NCBI GenBank assembly: GCA_907163375.1
Contig: CAJQUW010006986.1
Span: 269,294-333,293, forward strand
Reading direction: 5' to 3'
Source: Prostheceraeus crozeri
Taxonomy: Eukaryota > Platyhelminthes > Polycladida > Euryleptidae
DNA: 64,000 nucleotides
Under the pieces are notes generated by a model. The model made no database searches and had not been told where the DNA came from. It worked only from the letters and a program-made list of their open reading frames with translations. The number at the start of each line of letters is the position of its first letter. Position 1 is the first letter of the stretch. Shown here piece after piece: positions 48,065 to 56,798 of the stretch. Both the position numbers and the translations under genes were made by a program.

Positions 48065-49243
48065 ATGGCCAATGACAAAAATCGTAAATATCACATCAAA
48101 ATGTGCTCTTGTGGGCGAGTTAATCGCAGTGCGGACGCCAAAGCTCATGTGAAGAAGGCGGGCACCGGCCACATGATTGTCTTGAATAGGGTTGCTTGCG
48201 TAAAGTGTAGAGTGCTGAAGGGTGATGAGGATGAGGTGCGTTTTTACAGAGTGCATGCTGACTGTAGTGGTGGTTTAGTGACTGATTTGAGATTTACGCA
48301 GTTGATTGTGGAAGAGAGGGAGCGAATGTTGGCGAATGTTGCGAATGTTGTTGAGAATGTTGTTGAGAATGTTGTTGAGAATGATGAGTTGGCGAGAGCG
48401 GTTGCGTCGTTGGAGGGTGAGATTGAGCAGCGGAAGAGAGTGCTTGAGAGTGATGATGAGGATGATGTGGATTTAGATAGGGAGCGTGTGAGGAAGCGTG
48501 TGAGGAAGTTGAGCTCTTCGTCATCGGAGGTGTCCAACATCGTCATCACCGACCCCCCGAAGAGCTCATCTTCCCCAAAAGTGAAGAGTGGTGGGATTCG
48601 TATGCAGTCGGCGAGGTGGTTGAAGGATGAAGAGAAGAGGCATGTTTCGCAGCAGATGGCGCATGAGTTGTTAGTGAATAAGTTTGAGAGTTTGAAGAAA
48701 GTGAAGGATGAAGTTGTGAAGGAGTTGGATGAGTTGAAAAAGAAGGATTTGAAGTCGAAGGAGGTGGCGGATGAAAACATTAGAATGAGGCGTTGTGTGA
48801 CTGATTTGAAGAATAAGACGCGAGAGTTGGAAGAGAAGAATGATGCGTGTGAGAAGAGGGCGAGTGCTGCGGAGAGAAGAATGAGAGATGCAGAGGCGAA
48901 GTTTGAGGAGATGATGAAGGAGATGAGTGTGTTGAGAGCGAGGAATGTTGAGTTGGAGAGGACTGTGGCTCGGCGGGGTGATGAGAGGCAGGCGTGTGAG
49001 AAGTTGGAGCGCATGAGGGATGAGTGGGAACGTGTGAATGAGGATCGTTTGTTTGAATTTCACATCCCTATTCGGGACAATCATTTGGCCGGCGAAGTAT
49101 TGGTAAATAAAAATCTGGACGAGTCAATTATTTGCTACAACGGTCATCCGAGCAAGAAGTGTCTCCATGCAAGCTTACGAATGCGCGGTCACTTGCATAA
49201 ATTTTCGATTCGGAAACGCGCGAGACTACCTAAGGATGACTAA
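48065..49243 (+). CDS. Coiled-coil protein of the Polinton, 392 residues
   Basis: No family recognised. Residues 14-70 are rich in Cys and His (CSCGR, CVKC, HADC) and could bind zinc. Residues 75-140 are acidic to mixed, with an NVVENVVENVVEN repeat. RERVRKRVRK near 160 is a candidate nuclear signal, followed by a serine run. Residues 205-335 are a long charged coiled coil (KKVKDEVVKELDELKKKD and similar). The coding strand is strikingly G-rich and C-poor (GAG, AAG, GTG codons), unlike other genes of the element, and as a result long antisense frames stay open. After the stop come GT-AG signals for a 60-nt intron (49248-49307) and then the histone-type stem-loop block. A structural or DNA-packaging role is possible but not shown. 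Confidence 0.7.
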   Translation: MANDKNRKYHIKMCSCGRVNRSADAKAHVKKAGTGHMIVLNRVACVKCRVLKGDEDEVRFYRVHADCSGGLVTDLRFTQLIVEERERMLANVANVVENVVENVVENDELARAVASLEGEIEQRKRVLESDDEDDVDLDRERVRKRVRKLSSSSSEVSNIVITDPPKSSSSPKVKSGGIRMQSARWLKDEEKRHVSQQMAHELLVNKFESLKKVKDEVVKELDELKKKDLKSKEVADENIRMRRCVTDLKNKTRELEEKNDACEKRASAAERRMRDAEAKFEEMMKEMSVLRARNVELERTVARRGDERQACEKLERMRDEWERVNEDRLFEFHIPIRDNHLAGEVLVNKNLDESIICYNGHPSKKCLHASLRMRGHLHKFSIRKRARLPKDD

Positions 49244-49359
49244 CTTGGTAAGTGAAAAGCAAATAAGATAGTATATCCTATTCTAATACATATCATTTTC
49301 ATTGCAGATCTTTGCCCGCCTTCACCACCCCATCAATTTACTCCCGAGAACGAACCATC

Positions 49360-49375
49360 GGCTCTCTTAAGGGCC
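49360..49375 (+). promoter_or_regulatory. Histone-type 3' stem-loop, copy 1
   Basis: GGCTCT-CTTA-AGGGCC: a 6-bp stem with a 4-nt loop, flanked by CGAACCATC before and ACC after. Histone mRNAs end in GGYYCU-UUYN-ARRRCC followed by ACCCA. It lies after the 392-residue gene (about 57 nt from the stop if the 60-nt intron is removed). Confidence 0.7.
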
Positions 49376-49450
49376 ACCTAGGGGCAAGACATGATAGAAC
49401 CTCCACGCGGTTTGCCCTGGGCAGTCTTCGGACTGGCGAATACTATCATT

Positions 49451-49476
49451 AAGTTGAATCTGCTATCAGTCAACTT
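49451..49476 (+). repeat. Dyad AAGTTGA-N12-TCAACTT
   Basis: A 7-bp perfect inverted repeat 75 bases after the stem-loop. It is kept in all four copies of the block (others at about 49926, 50400 and 50919) and lies between each gene's 3' end and the next gene's promoter. It could be an operator or an end-processing or insulating signal. Confidence 0.55.
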
Positions 49477-49500
49477 GAACGTTGCGTCGCGTTAGAGGGG

Positions 49501-49508
49501 TATATAAA
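49501..49508 (+). promoter_or_regulatory. TATA box, first 88-residue gene
   Basis: TATATAAA begins 39 bases before the ATG, so the mRNA leader would be about 10 nt. Confidence 0.65.
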
Positions 49509-49539
49509 CCACTGCCTCTCATTTCATTTCATTTCAATC

Positions 49540-49806
49540 ATGCAGACGCCGAACAGTCAAGTTAGCTCTCCTCGCGGACCGCAGATAAGGCCGCGAAATT
49601 TATTTGAGGAGTTTGTCAGGCTAGAGGAGCAAGACAGAGTCCACAACAATCTTGCTCGGATTGGCAATCCGATGACAGCAACTGCTGTCAATCCAACGGA
49701 ATGGTGCTACATTCCACTCTATACTCACATGCCAGTTAGTGTGGAAGTCGACAGTGCTACCAAAGAGAGAGTCTTTGACTCTCTCAGCAGAATTGGTAGG
49801 CTGTAG
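49540..49806 (+). CDS. Unknown 88-residue Polinton protein, copy 1
   Basis: No family recognised. The protein begins MQTPNSQVSSPRGPQ, has a basic N-terminus and a charged segment (FEEFVRLEEQD), and ends DSLSRIGRL. An identical protein is encoded 474 bp downstream. It has its own TATA box upstream and a histone-type stem-loop 28 bases after the stop, so it looks like a compact single-gene transcription unit. The repeated MTATAVNP / YIPLYTHMP stretch is not a known motif to me. Confidence 0.65.
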   Translation: MQTPNSQVSSPRGPQIRPRNLFEEFVRLEEQDRVHNNLARIGNPMTATAVNPTEWCYIPLYTHMPVSVEVDSATKERVFDSLSRIGRL

Positions 49807-49833
49807 GATGACGACTCCCGAGAACGAACCATC

Positions 49834-49849
49834 GGCTCTCTTAAGGGCC
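49834..49849 (+). promoter_or_regulatory. Histone-type 3' stem-loop, copy 2
   Basis: Same 16-base stem-loop (GGCTCT-CTTA-AGGGCC, then ACCA), beginning 28 bases after the stop of the first 88-residue gene. Histone stem-loops usually lie within some tens of bases of the stop. Confidence 0.75.
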
Positions 49850-49974
49850 ACCATGGGGCAAGACATGATAGAACCTCCTCGCGGTTTGCCCTGGGCAGTC
49901 TTCGGACTGGCGAATACTATCATTAAGTTGAATCTGCTATCAGTCAACTTGAACGTTGCGTCGCGTTAGAGGGG

Positions 49975-49982
49975 TATATAAA
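49975..49982 (+). promoter_or_regulatory. TATA box, second 88-residue gene
   Basis: TATATAAA, 39 bases before the ATG at 50014. Identical in context to the box at 49501. Confidence 0.65.
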
Positions 49983-50013
49983 CCACTGCCTCTCATTTCA
50001 TTTCATTTCAATC

Positions 50014-50280
50014 ATGCAGACGCCGAACAGTCAAGTTAGCTCTCCTCGCGGACCGCAGATAAGGCCGCGAAATTTATTTGAGGAGTTTGTCAGGCTAGAG
50101 GAGCAAGACAGAGTCCACAACAATCTTGCTCGGATTGGCAATCCGATGACAGCAACTGCTGTCAATCCAACGGAATGGTGCTACATTCCACTCTATACTC
50201 ACATGCCAGTTAGTGTGGAAGTCGACAGTGCTACCAAAGAGAGAGTCTTTGACTCTCTCAGCAGAATTGGTAGGCTGTAG
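50014..50280 (+). CDS. Unknown 88-residue Polinton protein, copy 2
   Basis: The protein is identical to that at 49540-49806, and the duplicated unit (promoter, gene and 3' block) is 474 bp long. The lack of any difference in the protein means either a very recent duplication or ongoing homogenisation. It has its own TATA box upstream and a stem-loop 28 bases downstream. Function unknown. Confidence 0.65.
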   Translation: MQTPNSQVSSPRGPQIRPRNLFEEFVRLEEQDRVHNNLARIGNPMTATAVNPTEWCYIPLYTHMPVSVEVDSATKERVFDSLSRIGRL

Positions 50281-50307
50281 GATGACGACTCCCGAGAACG
50301 AACCATC

Positions 50308-50323
50308 GGCTCTCTTAAGGGCC
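50308..50323 (+). promoter_or_regulatory. Histone-type 3' stem-loop, copy 3
   Basis: Identical to copy 2, beginning 28 bases after the stop at 50280. Confidence 0.75.
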
Positions 50324-50496
50324 ACCATGGGGCAAGACATGATAGAACCTCCTCGCGGTTTGCCCTGGGCAGTCTTCGGACTGGCGAATACTATCATTAA
50401 GTTGAATCTGCTATCAGTCAACTTGAACATTATGCAGTCGATTGCTATCCCTGAAGCATTCTGATTCGCTGTTGAGCAATTCATTGTTGAAAACCC

Positions 50497-50504
50497 TATA
50501 TAAG
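50497..50504 (+). promoter_or_regulatory. TATA box, 83-residue gene
   Basis: TATATAAG, 48 bases before the ATG at 50545. Confidence 0.6.
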
Positions 50505-50544
50505 CCAGAAGATTGTAGCGCTTCTCATTCAATTTGAAGTCACG

Positions 50545-50796
50545 ATGGAAGCGACATCTGCCGACAATATTCCCGTCTTCACTGATGAAGACAACGGCAT
50601 TCCCGAGTTCGTCATCCTCGACGAGTGGGATGAGGATGAGAAGAAGGGGAAGATCAAGAGGATCGTTTGGACGGATGAGGTGTGGACTCCAAATACCACC
50701 CGCATCCGAAAGGTGCCAGATGCACCACCACGGCTTAGGCGGTATAGGGTATACGAGAACCTAACCGTCATACCTATTGACTATTCAAGCCAATAG
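50545..50796 (+). CDS. Unknown acidic 83-residue Polinton protein
   Basis: No family recognised. The N-terminal half is acidic (FTDEDNG, ILDEWDEDEKK) and the C-terminal half basic (PPRLRRYRVYEN). It is unrelated in sequence to the 88-residue proteins but sits in the same arrangement: a TATA box 48 bases upstream and a histone-type stem-loop about 30 bases after the stop. It is the fourth and last gene of the stem-loop cluster. Confidence 0.6.
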   Translation: MEATSADNIPVFTDEDNGIPEFVILDEWDEDEKKGKIKRIVWTDEVWTPNTTRIRKVPDAPPRLRRYRVYENLTVIPIDYSSQ

Positions 50797-50826
50797 TCAT
50801 CTTGTTACTCCCGAGAACGAACCATC

Positions 50827-50842
50827 GGCTCTCTTAAGGGCC
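50827..50842 (+). promoter_or_regulatory. Histone-type 3' stem-loop, copy 4
   Basis: Identical stem-loop, about 30 bases after the stop of the 83-residue gene. The shared block continues to about 50950 and then diverges. Confidence 0.75.
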
Positions 50843-50950
50843 ACCATGGGGCAAGACATGATAGAACCTCCTCGCGGTTTGCCCTGGGCAGTCTTCGGAC
50901 TGGCGAATACTATCATTAAGTTGAATCTGCTATCAGTCAACTTGAACGTT

Positions 50951-51289
50951 GCAAATGAAGTTCGGTGTAATACTTCCTTTCGACGGGCGTTCCTGTAAAG
51001 GGCGGCGGTGAAACCCGTAGCTATGTATACCGCAAGGGACATTCGGCAATGGTCAATCTTGTTAAACCTCTCTGCGTCATGTTTGCAAGTGATTGCCTCT
51101 GTCTCAACGTAGCATGCATTCGCGTCAGGGCGACATTTAGCCAACTGTCGAAGGTTGCCTAAAACTTTCCATTGCATACGTTATGAGAACCATGAGTTCT
51201 ACCTGTCTCTATCAATGAGACGAATTGATGAATGGAATGAAATGGGAGGACACTCACGCGCCACACGCAACATAACACACTTCTCTCTT
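50951..51289. other. Polinton spacer
   Basis: No gene or repeat recognised between the last stem-loop block and the 205-bp tandem repeat. Confidence 0.45.
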
Positions 51290-51904
51290 CCGTAGTCTAA
51301 CAAGCTCTTTACACATGGATCGCAGTCGATTGCTATCCCTGTATCAGAAGTGTAAGCTATCTTAATTTATTTGACACTATTTTATCTACCATCATCGTCC
51401 ATATGAAATGTTTTTAGATTTACAAGTTAGACTAAGCGTGCTACTATTTCCAAATGAAAAAGTATACATGGTTAAATCATCCACTTAAGCCCATCCGTAG
51501 TCTAACAAGCTCTTTACACATGGATCGCAGTCGATTGCTATCCCTGTATCAGAAGTGTAAGCTATCTTAATTTATTTGACACTATTTTATCTACCATCAT
51601 CGTCCATATGAAATGTTTTTAGATTTACAAGTTAGACTAAGCGTGCTACTATTTCCAAATGAAAAAGTATACATGGTTAAATCATCCACTTAAGCCCATC
51701 CGTAGTCTAACAAGCTCTTTACACATGGATCGCAGTCGATTGCTATCCCTGTATCAGAAGTGTAAGCTATCTTAATTTATTTGACACTATTTCATCTACC
51801 ATCATCGTCCATATGAAATGTTATAAGATTTACAAGTTAAACTAAGCGTGCTACTATTTCCAAATGAAAAAGTATACATGGTTAAATTATTCACTAAAAC
51901 CCCA
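51290..51904. repeat. Three tandem 205-bp repeats
   Basis: Units start CCGTAGTCTAACAAGCTC at 51290, 51495 and 51700. The first two are almost identical and the third has a few changes. Each contains GCAGTCGATTGCTATCCCTG, and the core of that string also appears at about 50433 upstream of the 83-residue gene. No coding potential. A role as a regulatory or replication region of the element is possible. Confidence 0.85.
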
Positions 51905-51948
51905 TTCAAGTAAGTCAGTATGAAAGCAAAGATAATACGAAATAAACA

Positions 51949-51954
51949 TTTATT
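51949..51954 (-). terminator. Poly(A) signal of the 145-residue gene
   Basis: AATAAA on the minus strand, overlapping the stop codon of the gene at 51953-52390. Confidence 0.55.
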
Positions 51955-52390
51955 ATGGCATGTATTTCAAAAGGTCTTCATCGTCAATATCGTCCCAGAG
52001 TCTGGCTTCACATAGATTACAAAAACAGTTGAGCTGCTTTAAACGTTCTTCTGCAGCGTCCCTCACTTTCTCAATGTACGCCCACTCCGCCACGGTTCGC
52101 GGTTGGGAGTTAGGGGTGTACCACTCCCATATTTGATGCAAGTGCGACTTGCTGGTCATCTCCATCACCCCTTCGGCATCATATTGTAAATATTTCCACC
52201 GTATGCCTGTTAGGTCGGGCAACTCCTCTTCATCCTCCTCCGATAATGATAACTTTCGTATATTGTCGAGATTGTATGTCTTCTCCACCTTCGCCTTTCT
52301 TGGTGCATTTGGTGTAACGAGCACCTTTGCTGATGTATATGGAGAGGAGAACTCCAATGCGGTATTTGGTGTTGTTGGAGGACTTGTCAT
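51953..52390 (-). CDS. Unknown acidic 145-residue Polinton protein
   Basis: No family recognised. A proline- and threonine-rich N-terminus (TSPPTTPNT) is followed by an acidic patch (SLSEEDEEELPD), an aromatic-rich central part (WKYLQYDAEG, IWEWYTP), and a C-terminal CFCNLCEARLW that could bind metal. It is divergent from the polymerase gene: about 110 bases separate its ATG from the polymerase TATA box, and the shared region holds two CCAAT boxes. The 3' end uses AATAAA, unlike the stem-loop genes to its left. Confidence 0.6.
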   Translation of the reverse strand: MTSPPTTPNTALEFSSPYTSAKVLVTPNAPRKAKVEKTYNLDNIRKLSLSEEDEEELPDLTGIRWKYLQYDAEGVMEMTSKSHLHQIWEWYTPNSQPRTVAEWAYIEKVRDAAEERLKQLNCFCNLCEARLWDDIDDEDLLKYMP

Positions 52391-52463
52391 GTTGTCTTTG
52401 AAATGCTGACTTTGAATAATGATAACTTTAACATTTTTCTAATTCTTAAGTATACACAAGCAG

Positions 52464-52510
52464 CCAATCAGAATGAACATCCAATGAATGAAGAGGATGA
52501 AAGTATATAA
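52464..52510 (+). promoter_or_regulatory. Polymerase gene promoter: CCAAT, CCAAT, TATA
   Basis: CCAAT at 52464-52468 and 52481-52485, then TATATAA at 52504-52510. This spacing is like that of a strong Pol II promoter. It lies between the divergent 145-residue gene and the polymerase. Confidence 0.65.
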
Positions 52511-52646
52511 GCAAAGTGACATTCAGGTCATTTCATTTAATCTGTGAATCATACAAGTGACGAACGCACGATCTCTCTCTTTGACTATTATTTGAGTGAA
52601 GTCTCTATCTTGTAGAAGTATCAACCTTAAACTTGATTTCGTTGAA

Positions 52647-55600
52647 ATGGTAAGTTGAAAATTTCCTCTCATCTCCCTCAAACGTGTGACTAATAGCATC
52701 TTCCTCAATTTCAGGCATCAACTTCATCACCAACGCCCTCTCTTCTCGAGGAAAGTTTAGAGTTATTGAGTCAAGGTAGGTTGTAACACTACACTGAGGC
52801 TTGAACAGAGATGAAAGAATGATTTCTCTTTCAGGTGATGTGAGTTCCAGCTCAGGACTCTCGCGGCAAGGCAACGAGTGGGAATGTGCCGACTGCGGAC
52901 ATATGTTTACAAGGAAGCACAGTCTCCTTCGACACATCAAACAACGTGTGTGTCAACGCAAAGCGGCGTCAATCTCCGGAGGTGAAGTTGATTCTGACGA
53001 TGACATCTCCTTTCCTTGCGATTTGTGCCCTCTTTCTTTTGATAGTCACTTTCAGCGATCTTCGCACAGACTTCAACACACGCATGCAAATGATCACTAC
53101 ACCAACGGTACCTCTACCATCTCCCTCATTAATGTTTCACATAATAATTTAGTACGCGACTACTGCATGGAGTCCAATACTCAAATTGTAGATTTTCCTG
53201 AGTGGCTCCTTCAAAATTCTAACATTATCGAAGCGCTCTTCAATAATTTAGACAATTTTAGAATGAAGGCGCTCATCTACCTTAAACTAAAATATATTAA
53301 AATAGATTTTCAAACGGGTCAAGTGACGGAGAGAATACAGTTTCATATTCCTTCCTCTTCCGCAACCGAAGTTGTAGACTGCGAGTCTTGGCTAAATTTT
53401 CACATTCAATGTTTAAAATCAAATGTAGATAAATTCAATCAACGCGACAGCGCTCTCATTTTTGATGGTGTGGACTCAGCCATATTCAAAATTTCCCTAT
53501 TAGAAAGTCATGCAGCTCGAGGCACATTTAAACTTCCAAAAACGTTGTATAATAAGAAAGCTGTCATCAATGTTGATTGTAAATCACAGTGTTTCAAATA
53601 TGCAGTCCTATCCATCCTTCACTATAATGATATCAACGCGCATCGAGATCGCACCTATAGCTATAGACAGTGGGAGGATGAACTAGACTTTGAAGGTTGT
53701 GATAGTAACAACATGAAAATCAAAGATGTAGAAACGTTCGAAAAACATAATAAGATTAAAATTGTCGTTCACGTGTGGGAGAAGGGGTTGAAGGGTGCCC
53801 GCTATAATTCACGTTCAACTTGTTATGAACGTGTAGTCAACCTCTTATTAGTAAAACAAGATGATAGCGAGGAATGGCACTACTGTGGTATTCCCAAAAT
53901 CTCTCGCTTGTACACTCACTTGGGGCACTCTAAAAGAGGTGAACATTTTGTATGCGACCGCTGCATCCGCTCATTTTGGAGTAAAGATAAATTTGAAACT
54001 CACTATGAATGGTGCAAGCGAGGTAAATTACAAATGGAACGCATGCCCAAAGATAAAATATTTTCACATAGGGATAATGGTGACGAATTAAGTCCCCTGC
54101 GTGTCATTTACGCAGACATAGAATGCTACATTGATGATATCATCCACAAGCCAGCAGCCATATCCTGCTATGAAGTATGGCATGACCACTTTAGGAATAG
54201 ACAAAACAAAATGCATACTTGGCAAGGTGAAGATTGCATTTCAAAATTTCTAGAATTTCTCGATAAAGCTGCAAAATTTCAACAATCATATGATTCCCAA
54301 TTGCAGCGTAAGTCACTACATATGTCAGATGAAGACAAACAAAAATTTGAAAGTTGCACATCCTGTCCTAAATGTCATAAAACGTTTGATGACGATAAAA
54401 TTAAGAAAGTGCGTGATCATGATCACATCACTGGTAAATTTAGAAACGCACTCTGCTCCAAATGTAACTTTTCACTTAGGTTGAGACGTCGTGTACTACC
54501 CGTCATTTTTCATAACTTTAAGGGCTATGACAGTCATATGCTCATAAAAGGAGGGTTGAGCCAGATGAAATCGTGGCAGTTTAATGTAATAGCACAAACG
54601 AGAGAAAAATTCATGGCAATGACAGCAAAAGTACCAGTAGATAAAACTAAAGAAAATAAGACAGTCTTCTTCGAAATAAAATTTTTAGATTCATTTCAAT
54701 TCATGTCAGCGTCACTAGCTTCTCTCGTTCGTAATCTCAAGTTTCTTCCCCATAGTCAAACTTTGAAGAAACACTATCCAAACTTAACGGATGAAATAAT
54801 CACTCGCAAAGGAGTCTTTCCTTATGCGTATTTTAGCTCAATGTCTAAACTAAATGAAACAACCCTTCCTTCCATTGACAAATTCAAAAACGATTTGACG
54901 GGTGAAGATTGTCCAGTAGAGGACTATGAACATGCTCAAGAGGCATGGTTAAAATTTAATTGTAAAACGTTTGGCGATTATATGATCGCTTACTTAGAAT
55001 TAGATGTCATTTTGCTGGCTGATGTCTTTCAGGAGTTTCGACGAGTGGCATTAGAAGAAGACAAATTAGATCCTATCCACTTTGTCAGTCTACCAGCCAT
55101 GTCCTTTAAATCAGCCTTTAAAATGACTGGTGAGACCATTCATCTCTTACAAGACCCGGAGATGTATAATATATTTGAGCGCGGAATACGCGGTGGTCTC
55201 ACATTTGTAAATAAACATCATATAAAATCTGAAACAGTAGGTGATGATCATATCCACCTAAAGTACTATGACCAAAATAATTTATATGGCAGTTCACTGT
55301 CTAAACCACTACCTCATTCCGAGTTTAGTTGGTTAAATCAAAATGAGCTTGAGTATTACTCCAACCCTTCAAACATACTGAATATTCCAGATGAAGGTGA
55401 TTGGGGATATTATTTTGAAGTGGATTTGATTTATCCAAATAGTATTAAAAATAAAACTGCTGATTTCCCACTCGCACCTGAATCTGGCGAAGTGACTGAA
55501 GATATGTTTTCACCATTCATGTCACAATTTCATAATAACTTAACAGAGTGTGGACAGCCAAGGTACAAACCATGCCGCAAACTTTTACTCACCCAATATG

Positions 55601-56619
55601 ATAAGAAAAATTATCTCGTACACTTCTGCATATTAAAATTCTATTTAGAAATGGGCATGCTTCTAAAGTCAGTTCACCGCATTATCAAATTTAGACAGAA
55701 AGCCTTCCTCAAACCCTACATAGATAGTAACAGTCAAAAACGTGCACTCGCCCAAAATAATTTTGAAAAGGATTTTTATAAATATAAGAATAATAGTCTA
55801 TTCGGAAAGACCATGGAGGATGTTAGAAAACGTATGAATTACAAACTAGTCGTTGATGAACAAAAATATCACAAATTGACCTCATCACCTCTTTTCATTG
55901 ATAGAGACATCATCGATGAGGATCTTGTAGGTGTTAAAATGATTAAATCAGAAGTTGAGTTGTGCAAACCCATCTATATTGGGCAAGCCGTTTTAGATTA
56001 TTCCAAGCTTGAAATGTATCAACTCTTCTACAAAATATTAAAACCATGCCCTCTCGTAAAAGAGGTTCGCTTGCTGGGTGGTGATACAGATAGTTTCTTT
56101 TTAGGAATTACCACTCAAAAAGATTTAAATTTTAATGAAGTAGGTAAGTCATTAGAAAAATATTTCGATACATCTAACTACAATCCCACTCATCCACTCT
56201 ATTCCATACAGAATAAAGCCAAACTTGGTTGTTTTAAGGATGAAACAGCAGGAAAGGAAATAGATGAAATGATTCTCCTCCGTCCTAAAATGTATTCCAT
56301 GAAACTAAAAGAATGTGCAGATAGTATTAAGCGTGCTAAAGGTATATCAAAATCCATTGTTCATAAAATGAAACATCGGTCCTATAAGAAGGCCTATAAA
56401 AATAAAACTATAACGTTTGTCAATATGACAATCTTAAAATCTCAAGTTCATACTGTGAAAACGTACACGTTCAAGAAACGAGCACTTTCAGCATGGGAGG
56501 ATAAGAGGTGTTGGATAGGACATAACACATCTCTTCCACATGGACATCCTGACACAAACATACCTCCACCCAAAAGAATAAAACTCACGCTACCACATTC
56601 AGGAGATGTATTGACATAA
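52647..56619 (+). CDS. Protein-primed family B DNA polymerase of the Polinton
   Basis: Uninterrupted from 52801 (1272 residues if that ATG is used). GT-AG signals upstream (introns 52650-52714 and 52776-52834) fit a short spliced leader with an ATG at 52647, in frame with the main exon. N-terminal C2H2 fingers (WECADCGHMF, FPCDLCPLSF) and a third near residue 385. Exonuclease motifs: YADIECYID (~438), HNFKGYDSHM (~571) and YLELDVILLAD (~730). An HNH-like CPKC..VRDHDHITGK..CSKCN lies near 520-560. Polymerase motifs: YYDQNNLYGS (~823), KNNSLFGKT (~997) and GGDTDSFF (~1094). This is the protein-primed type (DNA_pol_B_2) that copies Polintons from a terminal protein. It is the best preserved gene of the element. 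Confidence 0.93.
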
Positions 56620-56769
56620 TCAACTTTAACTCAGTATTTTGATGTTGCTTTTTGTAGATATACATGGTTGTTTTATGTATCGCATGAGATCGTTTCTTCC
56701 TTGTGAATATATGCCTACAGTCAGCCCATTCCCCCTATATCTGTGAAAAGACTTTTTCATATACATATT

Positions 56770-56783
56770 TTTATTTCAATAAA
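56770..56783. terminator. Bidirectional poly(A) region
   Basis: AATAAA on the + strand (56778-56783) for the polymerase and TTTATT (AATAAA on the minus strand, 56770-56775) for the gene ending at 56799. They serve two convergent genes about 180 bp apart. Confidence 0.65.
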
Positions 56784-56798
56784 CATATCACAATGACT

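Noticed and set aside
48244-49084. Three antisense open frames (up to 256 codons)
   Set aside because: They are shadows of the G-rich coiled-coil gene on the + strand, and their serine/histidine-rich sequences follow from its composition.
50534-50764. 76-codon arginine/serine-rich frame
   Set aside because: It is an out-of-frame shadow of the 83-residue gene, which has the TATA box and downstream stem-loop in register.
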